This document shows positions 18,182 to 26,559 of a stretch of 64,000 bases of DNA, in pieces (positions within the stretch are counted from its first letter, which is position 1; each line of letters opens with the position of its first letter). The position numbers and the translations under genes are program-made. This DNA is from CALFXN01 sp964451935 (GTDB lineage: Bacteria > Synergistota > Synergistia > Synergistales > Aminobacteriaceae). Location of the stretch: the NCBI GenBank assembly GCA_964451935.1, contig CAYVKE010000003.1, forward strand, positions 1 through 64,000, in the 5' to 3' direction. Below the pieces are notes generated by a model, which was not told the DNA's origin, did not search any database, and saw only the letters and a list, made by a program, of their open reading frames with translations.

Positions 18182-18559
18182 TCACGCCTTTTCCTTCGTT
18201 CCGATTGCGATAACGCTCCATCCGGACGCCAAAAGAGCGGCCAAAACGACGTTGATCGCGTCGACGGGCGTTCTGTCGATCCCCAGACCTTCCCGCAGGA
18301 TGAACGCCGGTACGGCGAAGAGGCGCTCCCATCCGAGGAGCAACGCGCAGCACCCGATCGCTCCGGCGAGACTCGCGGTCGTGCCGCTGCGGCCCGGCCG
18401 CAGACCCCGGAGATGCGCGCACAGCGAGAGGATCGCCCAGAGTCCGAACAGGATCCAGCCCATGTTCACGCGCATTTCCAGCCAGGTGATCTGGAAAAGG
18501 GCTACGGCGGCGGCCGTAGCCCAGAGAAATGAGTTGTACAGCAGGGCGAAGGTCTTCAT
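18182..18559 (-). CDS. Small hypothetical membrane protein
   Basis: I do not recognise a family. The 125-residue product has about four hydrophobic segments (FLWATAAAVALFQITWL, MGWILFGLWAILSLC, LAGAIGCCALLLGW, AINVVLAALLASGWSVIAI). The start is the ATG at 18559, 14 bp after the YdjY-type stop. Position between the YdjY and DUF4418 genes, with tight spacing, supports a real gene in that operon. Confidence 0.6.
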   Translation of the reverse strand: MKTFALLYNSFLWATAAAVALFQITWLEMRVNMGWILFGLWAILSLCAHLRGLRPGRSGTTASLAGAIGCCALLLGWERLFAVPAFILREGLGIDRTPVDAINVVLAALLASGWSVIAIGTKEKA

Positions 18560-18573
18560 GCCCCGAACGCGCG

Positions 18574-19233
18574 TCACTCCGCCAAGCGGAAGATGACGGA
18601 CACGCGCGCGCCGTCCTTTGGCAGGACGTCCTTGTCTCCGTAGAACTGGACGACCTTGTTCTGCGTCGTTCCCGTCGGATACGCCGCGTCGCTCGTGATG
18701 CCCACCGCGCAACTGTCGAGGCACAGCACGCACCCCGTATTGGCCTTTTTCGCCGCGGGAAGGTTGCCGCCGAAGCGAATATCCATAGGACGTTTTTCCG
18801 TCGCCTTGATGATCTTGTCGAACGGGATTTCCCCGTTGGAGCCCTCCCACTTCACGAAGACGTTCAGCTTGTCTCCCTGGACGCTCTTGCCGTTCTTCGG
18901 GCCGGCCTTCATGTCTTCCATGGTCACGTTGTTGCCCGCCTTCGCTCCGATGGCGAGGAGCGCGTCATGAAACTCCTTCTCGTTCGAAAGGCCGCGAAGC
19001 ACGGATTTCTGCCCGTTCGAGCCCGACACGAAGACGACCCCGTGACGGGTGGGTTCCGTGAAGTATTTGCCGTTGACCTCGGCGGGCATGACGATCTCCT
19101 TCGCCGCCTTGTTGATCTGCATCGAAAGGCCCTTTTCCCCCTCGACCTTTTCGACCTTCGTGGTATTGACATACACATATCCGCCTGCCGCCAAAACCAC
19201 GACGGCGAGAGCCGCGAGCACTTTCCTGTTCAT
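18574..19233 (-). CDS. YdjY domain-containing exported protein
   Basis: The 219-residue protein opens with a signal peptide or membrane anchor (MNRKVLAALAVVVLAAGGYVYV). It carries the YdjY pattern HGVVFVSGSNGQKSVLRGL followed by FHDALLAIGAKAGNNVTMED. Near the end are three cysteines (NTGCVLCLDSCAVG), which could bind a metal or form a disulfide. In Escherichia coli, ydjY sits between two TVP38-family genes, upstream of ynjA (AhpD-like) and the ynjBCD transporter. Here too a TVP38 gene, an ABC transporter and an AhpD-like gene are close. Function is unknown. Confidence 0.75.
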   Translation of the reverse strand: MNRKVLAALAVVVLAAGGYVYVNTTKVEKVEGEKGLSMQINKAAKEIVMPAEVNGKYFTEPTRHGVVFVSGSNGQKSVLRGLSNEKEFHDALLAIGAKAGNNVTMEDMKAGPKNGKSVQGDKLNVFVKWEGSNGEIPFDKIIKATEKRPMDIRFGGNLPAAKKANTGCVLCLDSCAVGITSDAAYPTGTTQNKVVQFYGDKDVLPKDGARVSVIFRLAE

Positions 19234-19273
19234 GAATATTCCTCCCCGTATGTTTTTTTGGTGATTCCGCGGA

Positions 19274-19287
19274 CGGAAACGTTTCCG
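19274..19287. promoter_or_regulatory. Perfect 14-bp palindrome CGGAAACGTTTCCG before the YdjY-type gene
   Basis: The centre AACGTT with flanking CGG/CCG resembles LacI/GalR-family operators. It lies 41 bp before the YdjY-type start. No T-run follows, so it is not a terminator. No LacI-type regulator is in the window. Confidence 0.45.
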
Positions 19288-19326
19288 CCCGGACTGCCTC
19301 CGTACATATATTCCCCGTTTTCCTGC

Positions 19327-20070
19327 CTACGGCCTCCCTTCATCCGCCGCAGACGGCGCGCCGTCGCATTTCAGGAACCTCCGGTACAGGAAGATTCCGA
19401 GCATCACGACCAGAACGGCGAGCGCGCCTGCGCACAGGAAAAGACACCGTCTGTTTTCCTCCGACACGAGTCCCGCCGTTGCGACCGTGAAAAGGGCCAC
19501 GCCCGGAGCCATAAAGAGAAACGTGTAGAGCGTGTACGGCAGCAGGGGGATGTCCGTGACGCCGTACGCGAAGTTCTGGATGTTGTAGGGAAACACGGGC
19601 AACAGTCGCGTGACCAGCAGGAGCAGGACGGCGCTCCTGCCGGCGTCGTCGAAGAGAAGCCGTTTCAGCAGGGGGTTCTTTTCGAGCATGGGTTTGACGC
19701 TGCCCTTCAGAAAATACCTTCCGGCAAGAAAGGCCAGTACGGCGCCCGCCGTCGCCGCGACGAGACACAGAAGCGTTCCCATGACGGGCCCGAAAAGAAT
19801 CCCCCCGATGACGGCGAAGGCGACCCCCGGAAGCGCCAGAAGCACGCAGCCTGCGCTCGTCGCCGCGAGGTACGCGAGCGCCGCGATCGCGTAATTCTCT
19901 CCGATCATCGACCGGAGGATCGTCAGGGCGGCGGGGTCCGTGACGTATCCGGACCAGCCGTACCGGCGGTTCAGGATCACCGTCAGGATACAGATCAGAA
20001 GCAGCGCGGCCGGTTTGCCGATCTTCTTCATCGCCGGAAGCGGCGCGGCGACGTTTTTTGTTCCGTTCAT
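19327..20070 (-). CDS. TVP38/TMEM64 family (VTT domain) membrane protein
   Basis: The 247-residue protein has five or six membrane segments. It shows the VTT signature FAVIGGILFGPVMGTLLCLVA, then FLAGRYFLKG, and the reentrant-loop motif VTRLLPVFPYNIQNFAYG. DedA/TVP38 relatives are linked to lipid transport or selenite handling in various bacteria; the role here is not known. The ATG at 20070 gives the family N-terminus. It is the first gene of the leftward YdjY-ABC-ArsS series and is preceded by a leader of about 390 nt. Confidence 0.85.
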   Translation of the reverse strand: MNGTKNVAAPLPAMKKIGKPAALLLICILTVILNRRYGWSGYVTDPAALTILRSMIGENYAIAALAYLAATSAGCVLLALPGVAFAVIGGILFGPVMGTLLCLVAATAGAVLAFLAGRYFLKGSVKPMLEKNPLLKRLLFDDAGRSAVLLLLVTRLLPVFPYNIQNFAYGVTDIPLLPYTLYTFLFMAPGVALFTVATAGLVSEENRRCLFLCAGALAVLVVMLGIFLYRRFLKCDGAPSAADEGRP

Positions 20071-20170
20071 TCCGTATCGATGCCCCTCCCAAAACTCACA
20101 ATAAAAAATACGAATAGAGCATGTCGCGGCGGCATGCGGGGGAAGCGCTGCGTCGGGAACGCAACACATA

Positions 20171-20199
20171 TCCGTATCCCGGAGATTCCGGAATACGGA
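20171..20199. repeat. 12-bp-arm hairpin in the TVP38 leader
   Basis: TCCGTATCCCGG pairs with CCGGAATACGGA around a five-base loop, with one mismatch. There is no T-run on either side, so it is not a simple terminator. Confidence 0.55.
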
Positions 20200-20347
20200 C
20201 GAAATATAATATCGGGGGCGAAATACGCCGAGTCGTTACCGGAGCGGGGTCAGCGGAGTGTTCGGAAGCAGGAGAAGACGATGCTCGCACGCATCATGAA
20301 AGGACATACGGACGCTGAATCCGCATCAACGACATCATGTCGAAGAA

Positions 20348-20364
20348 AATGCACGACGTGCATT
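20348..20364. repeat. Perfect 17-bp palindrome AATGCACGACGTGCATT
   Basis: The 8-bp arms are perfect around one central base. On the minus strand TTTCTTCG follows. It could be an operator or a short RNA hairpin in the TVP38 leader. Confidence 0.5.
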
Positions 20365-20463
20365 CCGACGGCGGATTCCCGTCAGAGTCCCTGCATGAAC
20401 ATGGAGTCACCGCCTTTCAAAAACGCAGGATGATCGAATATTTGCATCTGTAAATGTAAAAAT

Positions 20464-20493
20464 ATAATAGCGAAATCTGTCAGATTTTGTCAA
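20464..20493 (-). promoter_or_regulatory. Promoter with an operator palindrome in its spacer
   Basis: Minus-strand TTGACA (20488-20493), an 18-bp spacer and TATTAT (20464-20469) form a near-consensus promoter. The spacer holds the perfect palindrome AAATCTGTCAGATTT (20473-20487), placed where a repressor or a MerR-type activator would bind. The direction points into the TVP38-YdjY operon. Confidence 0.7.
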
Positions 20494-20528
20494 GTTCTGA
20501 AGAAACAGCCGATCGCGACCGGGAGCTG

Positions 20529-21002
20529 TCAATCCGGCGCGCTTCGGCGGAGCGTGGCGATGACGCGGTCCCCTGGGCGGATGCGCCCGCCTTCGAGAAC
20601 GGCGCAGAAGACACCCTTCCGGGGCATGATGCAGTCCCCCGTCGCATAGTAGATCGCACAATGCGAGTGGCACACCTTGCCGATCTGCGTGACTTCCAGC
20701 AAGGTTTCTCCGATCCGGAGGCGATCTCCGATGCGGAATTCCCCGGAGTCGATGTCGCGGAGCACCAGATTTTCCGCAAAGCTTCCGAAACGGATCGAGG
20801 GCAGGCGTTTTTTCATGTCCAGAATATCCGCCTCGGAAAGAAAGCTCACCTGCCGGTGCGCAAAGCCGAAGTGTCCGTCCCCTTCGAGTCCCTTGCCGAC
20901 GACGGCGACCGCCTCCGGCGTTTCGTCCTTCTGAACGCCCTTGGTCGGGGCGATGCAGACCGCCGCGACGGATCCGTACAGGGTAACGACGTTTTCCTCC
21001 AT
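20529..21002 (-). CDS. MOSC domain-containing protein
   Basis: The 157-residue protein is a stand-alone MOSC domain. Landmarks are AVCIAPTKGVQKDE, GLEGDGHFGFAHRQVSFL, FAENLVLRDID, and ITQIGKVCHSHCAIYYATGDCIMPRKGVF. The last contains the conserved Cys region thought to bind sulfur or molybdenum cofactor. Such proteins are linked to sulfur transfer onto molybdopterin or to thiol handling. The ATG at 21002 follows GGCGGTG. It is divergent from the cysE leader. Confidence 0.85.
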   Translation of the reverse strand: MEENVVTLYGSVAAVCIAPTKGVQKDETPEAVAVVGKGLEGDGHFGFAHRQVSFLSEADILDMKKRLPSIRFGSFAENLVLRDIDSGEFRIGDRLRIGETLLEVTQIGKVCHSHCAIYYATGDCIMPRKGVFCAVLEGGRIRPGDRVIATLRRSAPD

Positions 21003-21199
21003 ACGAGCATCACCGCCTGAAAAGTTTCCGGATATGCGTTGATTATACGCTCGCTTCCGGGATGACATTCGGTTACAAGCACATCGGCCCGTATCATCCG
21101 ACGGTTTTGCGGAAACGACTTCGCGCATCGCGCATGACGCGGATGCCCCTCATCGCGGGATGCTTCGACCTGTCCGGTCGTAAAGACGAAAATTCCCTC

Positions 21200-21228
21200 T
21201 TGCAATTCCGACTGAAACAGTATAGAAT
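21200..21228 (+). promoter_or_regulatory. Promoter of the cysE leader transcript
   Basis: TTGCAA (21200-21205), 17 bp, and TAGAAT (21223-21228). It would start a transcript about 35 nt before the Cys-codon leader peptide and about 230 nt before the cysE start. Confidence 0.6.
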
Positions 21229-21269
21229 GCCGCGCTATGAGAACATATCGCGAGATAAAGGGTGCTTTT

Positions 21270-21317
21270 ATGTACATGTGTCCCTGTTGCGGAGAGCGTC
21301 GAAAGGACGGTCCGTAA
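21270..21317 (+). CDS. Cysteine-codon leader peptide of cysE (15 residues)
   Basis: The small frame reads MYMCPCCGERRKDGP, with three Cys codons in residues 4-7. AAAGGG lies 7 bp before its ATG. Its stop at 21317 falls inside the first arm of a hairpin (21309-21342), and an intrinsic terminator follows before cysE. This is the layout of an amino-acid attenuator: ribosome stalling at Cys codons when Cys-tRNA is scarce would change the folding downstream. The gene it precedes makes the cysteine precursor O-acetylserine. The regulatory role is inferred. Confidence 0.65.
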   Translation: MYMCPCCGERRKDGP

Positions 21318-21364
21318 GGGGCGCTGCGCCTCGCCGCGGACCGGCATAGGTCGCGGCGGGGGCG
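21309..21364 (+). promoter_or_regulatory. Competing hairpins of the cysE leader
   Basis: GGTCCG (21309-21314) pairs with CGGACC (21337-21342), with GGGGCG/CGCCTC paired inside. Alternatively CGCCTCGCCGCG (21327-21338) pairs with the G-rich stretch 21352-21364. The two folds share 21327-21342 and exclude each other. Confidence 0.5.
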
Positions 21365-21390
21365 AATCGTACACCGGAGTATGGTCGTAT

Positions 21391-21428
21391 GGGGGATCTG
21401 CCGACAGGCGGGTTCCCCTTTTTGTTTT
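21391..21428 (+). terminator. Intrinsic terminator (attenuator) before cysE
   Basis: GGGGGA pairs with TTCCCC (21413-21418), with GCC/GGC paired inside, and TTTTTGTTTT follows. It lies upstream of the likely cysE start at 21464 and so would act as an attenuator. Confidence 0.65.
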
Positions 21429-21463
21429 CCCCGAAGGGGAAAGGAAAGGGTGATCGGCATGGG

Positions 21464-22129
21464 GTGTGGACGGGGCTGAGGGAGGACTACCGGGCGGTTC
21501 GGCGGAGGGATCCGTCGATTCCTCCGGGCTTTCGCGGAGCGATGGAGATTCTGCTGTGTACGCCGGGGTTTCTCGCGGTATCGGCGCATCGCCTGAATCA
21601 TTTTCTGCATGCGCGGCTGCATGTTCCGGTTCTGCCGCGTTTTCTGTCGCTTGTCGTGCGATGGTGGACGGGGATCGAGATTCATCCCGGAGCGCGGCTC
21701 GGGAACGGCGTCTTCATCGACCACGGAATGGGCGTTGTCATCGGGGAGAGCGCCGAGGTCGGGGACAACGTTTTGCTCTTCCAGGGGGTGACGCTTGGGG
21801 CGACCGGGAACGAAACGACGTGGAAACGCCACCCGACGCTGGAGTCCGGCGTATTCGTCGGAAGCGGGGCGCGGATTCTCGGCCCCATCGTGGTCGGCCG
21901 GGACACGCGCGTCGGCGCGGGGGCCGTCGTTCTGGAAAACGTTCCGCCCGAAGCGACGATCGTCGGACAGAAGGCGAGAGTCCGCTCGATCCGGGGGATC
22001 CGGGTGCTTCCGTCGCGTGAGGATGTGGCCCTGCGCGCTCTTGCGGAACGGGTCGCCCGTCTCGAAAAGGAGCTGGACGCGCTGCGGAACGGCGTCACGG
22101 ATGAAGTGAACATGGGTGAAGCCATTTGA
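21464..22129 (+). CDS. cysE: Serine O-acetyltransferase
   Basis: The enzyme makes O-acetylserine, the substrate of CysK. The 221-residue protein has the left-handed beta-helix hexapeptide repeats of the EpsC/CysE family (GIEIHPGARLGNGVFIDHGMGVVIGE, written in part). The catalytic His is in the IDHGMG segment, and LGATG and TLESGVFVGSGARILGP follow. I chose GTG at 21464, which gives a WTGLREDYRAVRRRDPS start like relatives (IREDI...RDPA). An in-frame ATG at 21389 would make the terminator part of the protein and adds 25 residues with no family match. Expression is probably attenuated by the Cys leader. Confidence 0.9.
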   Translation: MWTGLREDYRAVRRRDPSIPPGFRGAMEILLCTPGFLAVSAHRLNHFLHARLHVPVLPRFLSLVVRWWTGIEIHPGARLGNGVFIDHGMGVVIGESAEVGDNVLLFQGVTLGATGNETTWKRHPTLESGVFVGSGARILGPIVVGRDTRVGAGAVVLENVPPEATIVGQKARVRSIRGIRVLPSREDVALRALAERVARLEKELDALRNGVTDEVNMGEAI

Positions 22130-22163
22130 CGGACGAGCCTTCGAAAGTAGTAAACTAAAATGC

Positions 22164-22192
22164 TTGACATACTTCACTACCCGGTGTATCCT
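22164..22192 (+). promoter_or_regulatory. Promoter of the Rrf2-cysK operon
   Basis: TTGACA (22164-22169), 17 bp, and TATCCT (22187-22192). The spacer contains ACTACCCGG, similar to the core of many Rrf2-family operators, so the downstream Rrf2 regulator may repress itself and cysK. Confidence 0.65.
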
Positions 22193-22223
22193 GCATGCAA
22201 TTTGAGAATTGGAGAGGGTCGCC

Positions 22224-22652
22224 ATGCGAATGTCAACAAAGGGTCGTTACGGGCTTCGGGTTATGGTTGAGCTTGCCCGCCATTATGGCGATGGTCCCGT
22301 GTCGGTTGATGTTCTTTCGGAGAATCAGGAAATCTCCGGGAACTATATTCACGTCATCGTCAACAGCCTGAAGGCTGCTGGGCTTGTGCGAACATCCCGC
22401 GGACCGAACGGCGGATACGAGCTGACCAGGGATCCCTCGACCGTCACCGCGCTGGATGTCATTTCCGTGCTCGAGGGACGAAGCATTCCCGTCGAATGTG
22501 TCGCGGACGCCGGATTGTGTCGACGCTCAAAAAGGTGCGCGACCCGCGATATGTGGTGCGAGATCGCGGCGGCGATGGACAAGGTGTTGTCCGATATGAC
22601 GCTGGCGCATCTCGCCGGGAATGAAGACGAAAAATCCCGGGAGCCCTCATAG
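22224..22652 (+). CDS. Rrf2 family transcriptional regulator (CymR/IscR-like)
   Basis: The 142-residue protein starts MRMSTKGRYGLRVMVELA, the family hallmark. A winged helix follows (ISGNYIHVIVNSLKAAGLVRTSRGPNGGYEL), then a Cys-containing loop (CVADAGLCRRSKRCATRDMW) with three cysteines like those of IscR-type Fe-S binders. The ATG at 22224 follows GGAGAGG. Being first in an operon with cysK and a sulfhydrylase suggests a CymR-type sulfur regulator that may sense Fe-S status or the CysK complex. Confidence 0.88.
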   Translation: MRMSTKGRYGLRVMVELARHYGDGPVSVDVLSENQEISGNYIHVIVNSLKAAGLVRTSRGPNGGYELTRDPSTVTALDVISVLEGRSIPVECVADAGLCRRSKRCATRDMWCEIAAAMDKVLSDMTLAHLAGNEDEKSREPS

Positions 22653-22683
22653 TGCTCTTGCTGAACAAACGGAGGAAAAACTC

Positions 22684-23652
<969 letters not shown>

Positions 23653-23667
23653 ATAGAAGGGATTTTC

Positions 23668-24567
23668 ATGGCGCTCGCGCGATCTGAGGAAACGAAAACC
23701 GAAACGGCGGCCGGGTCGTACACGCGGCTCCGGCGCTGCATCAACGATTTCGGGAAGGCGGTTCTGGCTTTTTCCGGCGGCGTGGACAGTTCCCTTGTCC
23801 TTGCCGCGGCGAGCGACGAGCTTGGGGTTTCCTGCCTGGCCGTCACCGCGTGCTCGGAGACCTATCCCGCCCATGAGCGGAAGCAGGCGGCCGAAATCGC
23901 CCGTTTCCTCGGAGCGCGACACCGGTTCATCGAGTCGCACGAAATGGAGGACCGGAATTACCGGGCGAACCCGCCCGACAGGTGCTATTACTGCAAGCGC
24001 GAGTTGTATCGCGCGCTCGCGGAGATAGCGGACCGGGAGGGACATGCCGTCCTCGTCGACGGCACGAACCTCGACGACCTTTCCGACATCCGTCCCGGCC
24101 GCATCGCAGCGATGGAGTTTCATGTACGTTCCCCCCTTGCCGAACTTGCGTTCGGAAAATCTTCCGTGCGGGAAACGGCGCGGTATCGCGGTCTGCCGAA
24201 CTGGGAACAGCCCGCTTGCGCCTGCCTTGCTTCCCGCATCCCCTTTGGGGAGGAGATAACGCCCGCTCGCGTCCAACGTGTTGCGGGCGCGGAGATGCGA
24301 ATCCGCGAGATCGGGTTGCGCATGGTACGCGTCCGGGATTATGGCGATACGGCGCGAATCGAGGTCGGCAAGGATGAAATCGGCAGCACGCTTCTTTTCG
24401 AAACGCGACGGCGGATTGTCGAAGCCTGCAAGAGTCAGGGCTACACCTTTGTCTGTCTCGATCTTGAAGGATATCGGACCGGCTCCATGAATGAGGGGCT
24501 GAAAACGGAAACGCCCCTTCGCGGCGACGCGAAGGAAATCCTGGTGACAGACGAGGGAGTGTCCTGA
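23668..24567 (+). CDS. larE: LarE-type ATP-dependent sacrificial sulfur transferase
   Basis: The 299-residue protein has the PP-loop motif SGGVDSS (residues 36-42), an RCYYCKRELY segment, and PACACLASRIPFGE near residue 188. That last motif holds the cysteine that LarE sacrifices to thiolate the lactate racemase cofactor. No larA, larB or larC gene is in the window. The setting is a sulfur operon (cysK upstream, OAH sulfhydrylase 3 bp downstream), so it may serve another thiolation. Confidence 0.87.
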   Translation: MALARSEETKTETAAGSYTRLRRCINDFGKAVLAFSGGVDSSLVLAAASDELGVSCLAVTACSETYPAHERKQAAEIARFLGARHRFIESHEMEDRNYRANPPDRCYYCKRELYRALAEIADREGHAVLVDGTNLDDLSDIRPGRIAAMEFHVRSPLAELAFGKSSVRETARYRGLPNWEQPACACLASRIPFGEEITPARVQRVAGAEMRIREIGLRMVRVRDYGDTARIEVGKDEIGSTLLFETRRRIVEACKSQGYTFVCLDLEGYRTGSMNEGLKTETPLRGDAKEILVTDEGVS

Positions 24568-24570
24568 ATT

Positions 24571-25860
24571 ATGACAACGCAAAAATACCATTTTGAAACG
24601 CTCGCACTGCATGCGGGCCAGACCGTCGACGCGACGCAGTCGCGCGGAGTTCCGCTGTACCGGACGAGTTCGTACGTCTTCAAGAACACGGAGCACGCGG
24701 CGAATCTGTTCGCGCTGAAGGAACTGGGCAATATCTATACGCGGATCACGAGTCCGACGAACGACGTTCTCGAACAGCGCGTGTCGCAGCTCGAAGGCGG
24801 AGCGGCGTCCGTTGCGTTCTCTTCCGGAACGTCGGCTATCTTCAACACGATCATCACGCTCGCGGAAGGCGGCGACGAGATCGTGTCCGCTACCAACCTC
24901 TACGGCGGCACGATCACGCAGTTCGCGGCGATCCTGCCGAAGTTCGGCATCAACGTGAAATTCGCCAATCATCACGAGCCCGCGAGCTTCGACCGGCTCA
25001 TCACCGACAAGACGAGAGCGCTGTATATCGAAACGATCGGCAACCCGGTGCTCGATTTCACGGACATCTCCTCAATCGCGGACATCGCGCACCGGCACGA
25101 CATCCCGCTGATCGTCGACGGGACGTTCACGACGCCGTACCTTCTCCGGTCAATCGACTACGGCGCGGATATCGTCATCAATTCGCTGACGAAGTGGCTC
25201 GGCGGGCACGGAACGGCCATCGGCGGCATCGTGACCGACTCCGGGCGGTTCAACTGGAAGAGCGGCAGACATCCGCTCTTCACCGAGCCGGACGACAACT
25301 ACCACGGCCTCAGGTGGGCGCTCGACCTTCCGGAAGCGCTCGCGCCGGTCGCGTTCGCATTGCGCCTCAGGACCGTCCCGTTACGGAACCTGGGCGCCTG
25401 CCTCGCTCCGGACAATTCCTGGATCTTCCTCCAGGGCATCGAGACGCTCCCCGTCCGGATGGAGAAGCACTCGTCGAACGCGCTGAAAGTCGCCGAGTAT
25501 CTGAAGAGCCGCCAAAAGGTCGTCTGGGTCCGCTATCCCGGCCTGAAGAGCGATCCTTCATATCCGATCGCGAGCCGGTATCTCGCGAACGGCTTCGGCG
25601 GCATGGTCGTCTTCGGCCTCAAGGGCGGGTACGAGGCGGCCGTGAAGGTCATCGACACCATCGAGCTGTTCTCGCATCTGGCGAACGTCGGCGACGCGAA
25701 GAGCCTGATTCTGCATCCGTCGAGCACGTCGCACAGCCAGCTCACCGAAGAGCAGCAGCGCGAGGGCGGACTGACGCCCGACCTGATTCGCCTGTCCATC
25801 GGCCTGGAGCACCCCGACGATCTGATCGGGGCTCTGGACCGGGCTATTGCAGGAGCGTAG
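24571..25860 (+). CDS. O-acetylhomoserine/O-acetylserine sulfhydrylase
   Basis: This 429-residue PLP enzyme of the Cys/Met metabolism family makes homocysteine from O-acetylhomoserine and sulfide. Landmarks are FETLALHAGQ, RITSPTNDVLEQRVSQLEGG, the aldimine lysine in SLTKWLGGHGTAIGG, and the C-terminal LIRLSIGLEHPDDL. It is the last gene of the Rrf2-cysK-larE operon, 3 bp after larE and followed by a strong terminator. With the adjacent Met uptake genes it covers homocysteine supply. Confidence 0.93.
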   Translation: MTTQKYHFETLALHAGQTVDATQSRGVPLYRTSSYVFKNTEHAANLFALKELGNIYTRITSPTNDVLEQRVSQLEGGAASVAFSSGTSAIFNTIITLAEGGDEIVSATNLYGGTITQFAAILPKFGINVKFANHHEPASFDRLITDKTRALYIETIGNPVLDFTDISSIADIAHRHDIPLIVDGTFTTPYLLRSIDYGADIVINSLTKWLGGHGTAIGGIVTDSGRFNWKSGRHPLFTEPDDNYHGLRWALDLPEALAPVAFALRLRTVPLRNLGACLAPDNSWIFLQGIETLPVRMEKHSSNALKVAEYLKSRQKVVWVRYPGLKSDPSYPIASRYLANGFGGMVVFGLKGGYEAAVKVIDTIELFSHLANVGDAKSLILHPSSTSHSQLTEEQQREGGLTPDLIRLSIGLEHPDDLIGALDRAIAGA

Positions 25861-25898
25861 CACGCACCGGACGTAACCACCCTCCTGCGCCCCCAGGC

Positions 25899-25936
25899 GC
25901 CGCGGGGCTTCCGAAAGAAGCTTCGCGGCGTTTTTT
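25899..25936 (+). terminator. Terminator of the sulfur operon
   Basis: GCCGCGGGGCTTC pairs with GAAGCTTCGCGGC around CGAAA, followed by GTTTTTT. Confidence 0.85.
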
Positions 25937-25996
25937 CTATTCGCCCGTCATCGGGAACGATCGTACAAAATTTCAGAGGGGAGTTGAAATCGCATT

Positions 25997-26479
25997 ATGA
26001 CGTACAGCGACATCATCAATTCAATATCCGCAATAGTCTGGGGACCGTACATGATCCGGCTGCTCGTGGGCACAGGCGTATTCATCACGCTTCGGACGGG
26101 ATTCATCCAGTTTACGAAACTCGGCCTCGTAACGCGCCTCATGCTCTCCCGGTTCCGCAAGGACGACGACTCCCACGGGGAAGGAGAGATTTCGTCCGTC
26201 CAGGCGCTGATGACCGCCCTGTCCTCCACCGTCGGCGTCGGGAACATAGCGGGCAGCAAGCTGATCATCCCCTACCGGATCGTCTGGGTTCTCTGCTGCG
26301 TCGTCGGCGCGATCAGCAGCCTCGTTCCCCTGTGGCTCACGGCCGATCTCGGCCTCGGCCTGGCCATTCTCGCAAGCCTGACCTGCCTCCTGATCCTGAG
26401 CGGCGACATCGCGAGGACCACGAAGGAATACTTCGCAAGTCCCGAATACCAAGAGTTGTTGAAGAGCCTCCGGAAGTAA
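25997..26479 (+). pseudogene. Internally deleted alanine/sodium symporter (AGCS) relic
   Basis: The 160-residue frame joins the two ends of an AGCS transporter, normally about 450 residues. The first 90 residues match the family N-terminus (IVWGPYMIRLLVGTGVFITLRTGF, in part; then ALMTALSSTVGVGNIAG). From SKLIIPYRIVWVLCCVVGAI it matches the last membrane segments and tail (LLILSGDIARTTKEYF). About 300 central residues are missing, without loss of frame. A working transporter is unlikely. A good AGGGGAG site precedes its ATG. Confidence 0.75.
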
Positions 26480-26506
26480 CCCGAACGCTCCCGGTCGTGT
26501 CATTCT

Positions 26507-26515
26507 TGATATAAT
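26507..26515 (+). promoter_or_regulatory. Extended -10 promoter of tctC
   Basis: TG-A-TATAAT (TATAAT at 26510-26515) lies 45 bp before the tctC ATG. No good -35 box is visible, which is usual for extended -10 promoters. Confidence 0.5.
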
Positions 26516-26559
26516 GTTCAACCGATATCGATAATATCCGGACAAGAGGAGGAGAGAAC

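Larger units (their letters stand above)
20071..20463 (-). other. Long leader of the TVP38-YdjY operon
   Basis: About 390 bp separate the promoter at 20464-20493 from the TVP38 start. No convincing gene lies here, although a seven-codon frame with a Shine-Dalgarno-like AAAGGCGGTG (minus strand, near 20403) codes MFMQGL. The leader contains a perfect palindrome (20348-20364) and a long imperfect hairpin (20171-20199). It matches no riboswitch class I know. Confidence 0.5.

Noticed and set aside
21389..21463. ATG at 21389 as the start of cysE
   Set aside because: The added 25 residues encode the terminator hairpin and T-run and do not match the family; GTG 21464 does.
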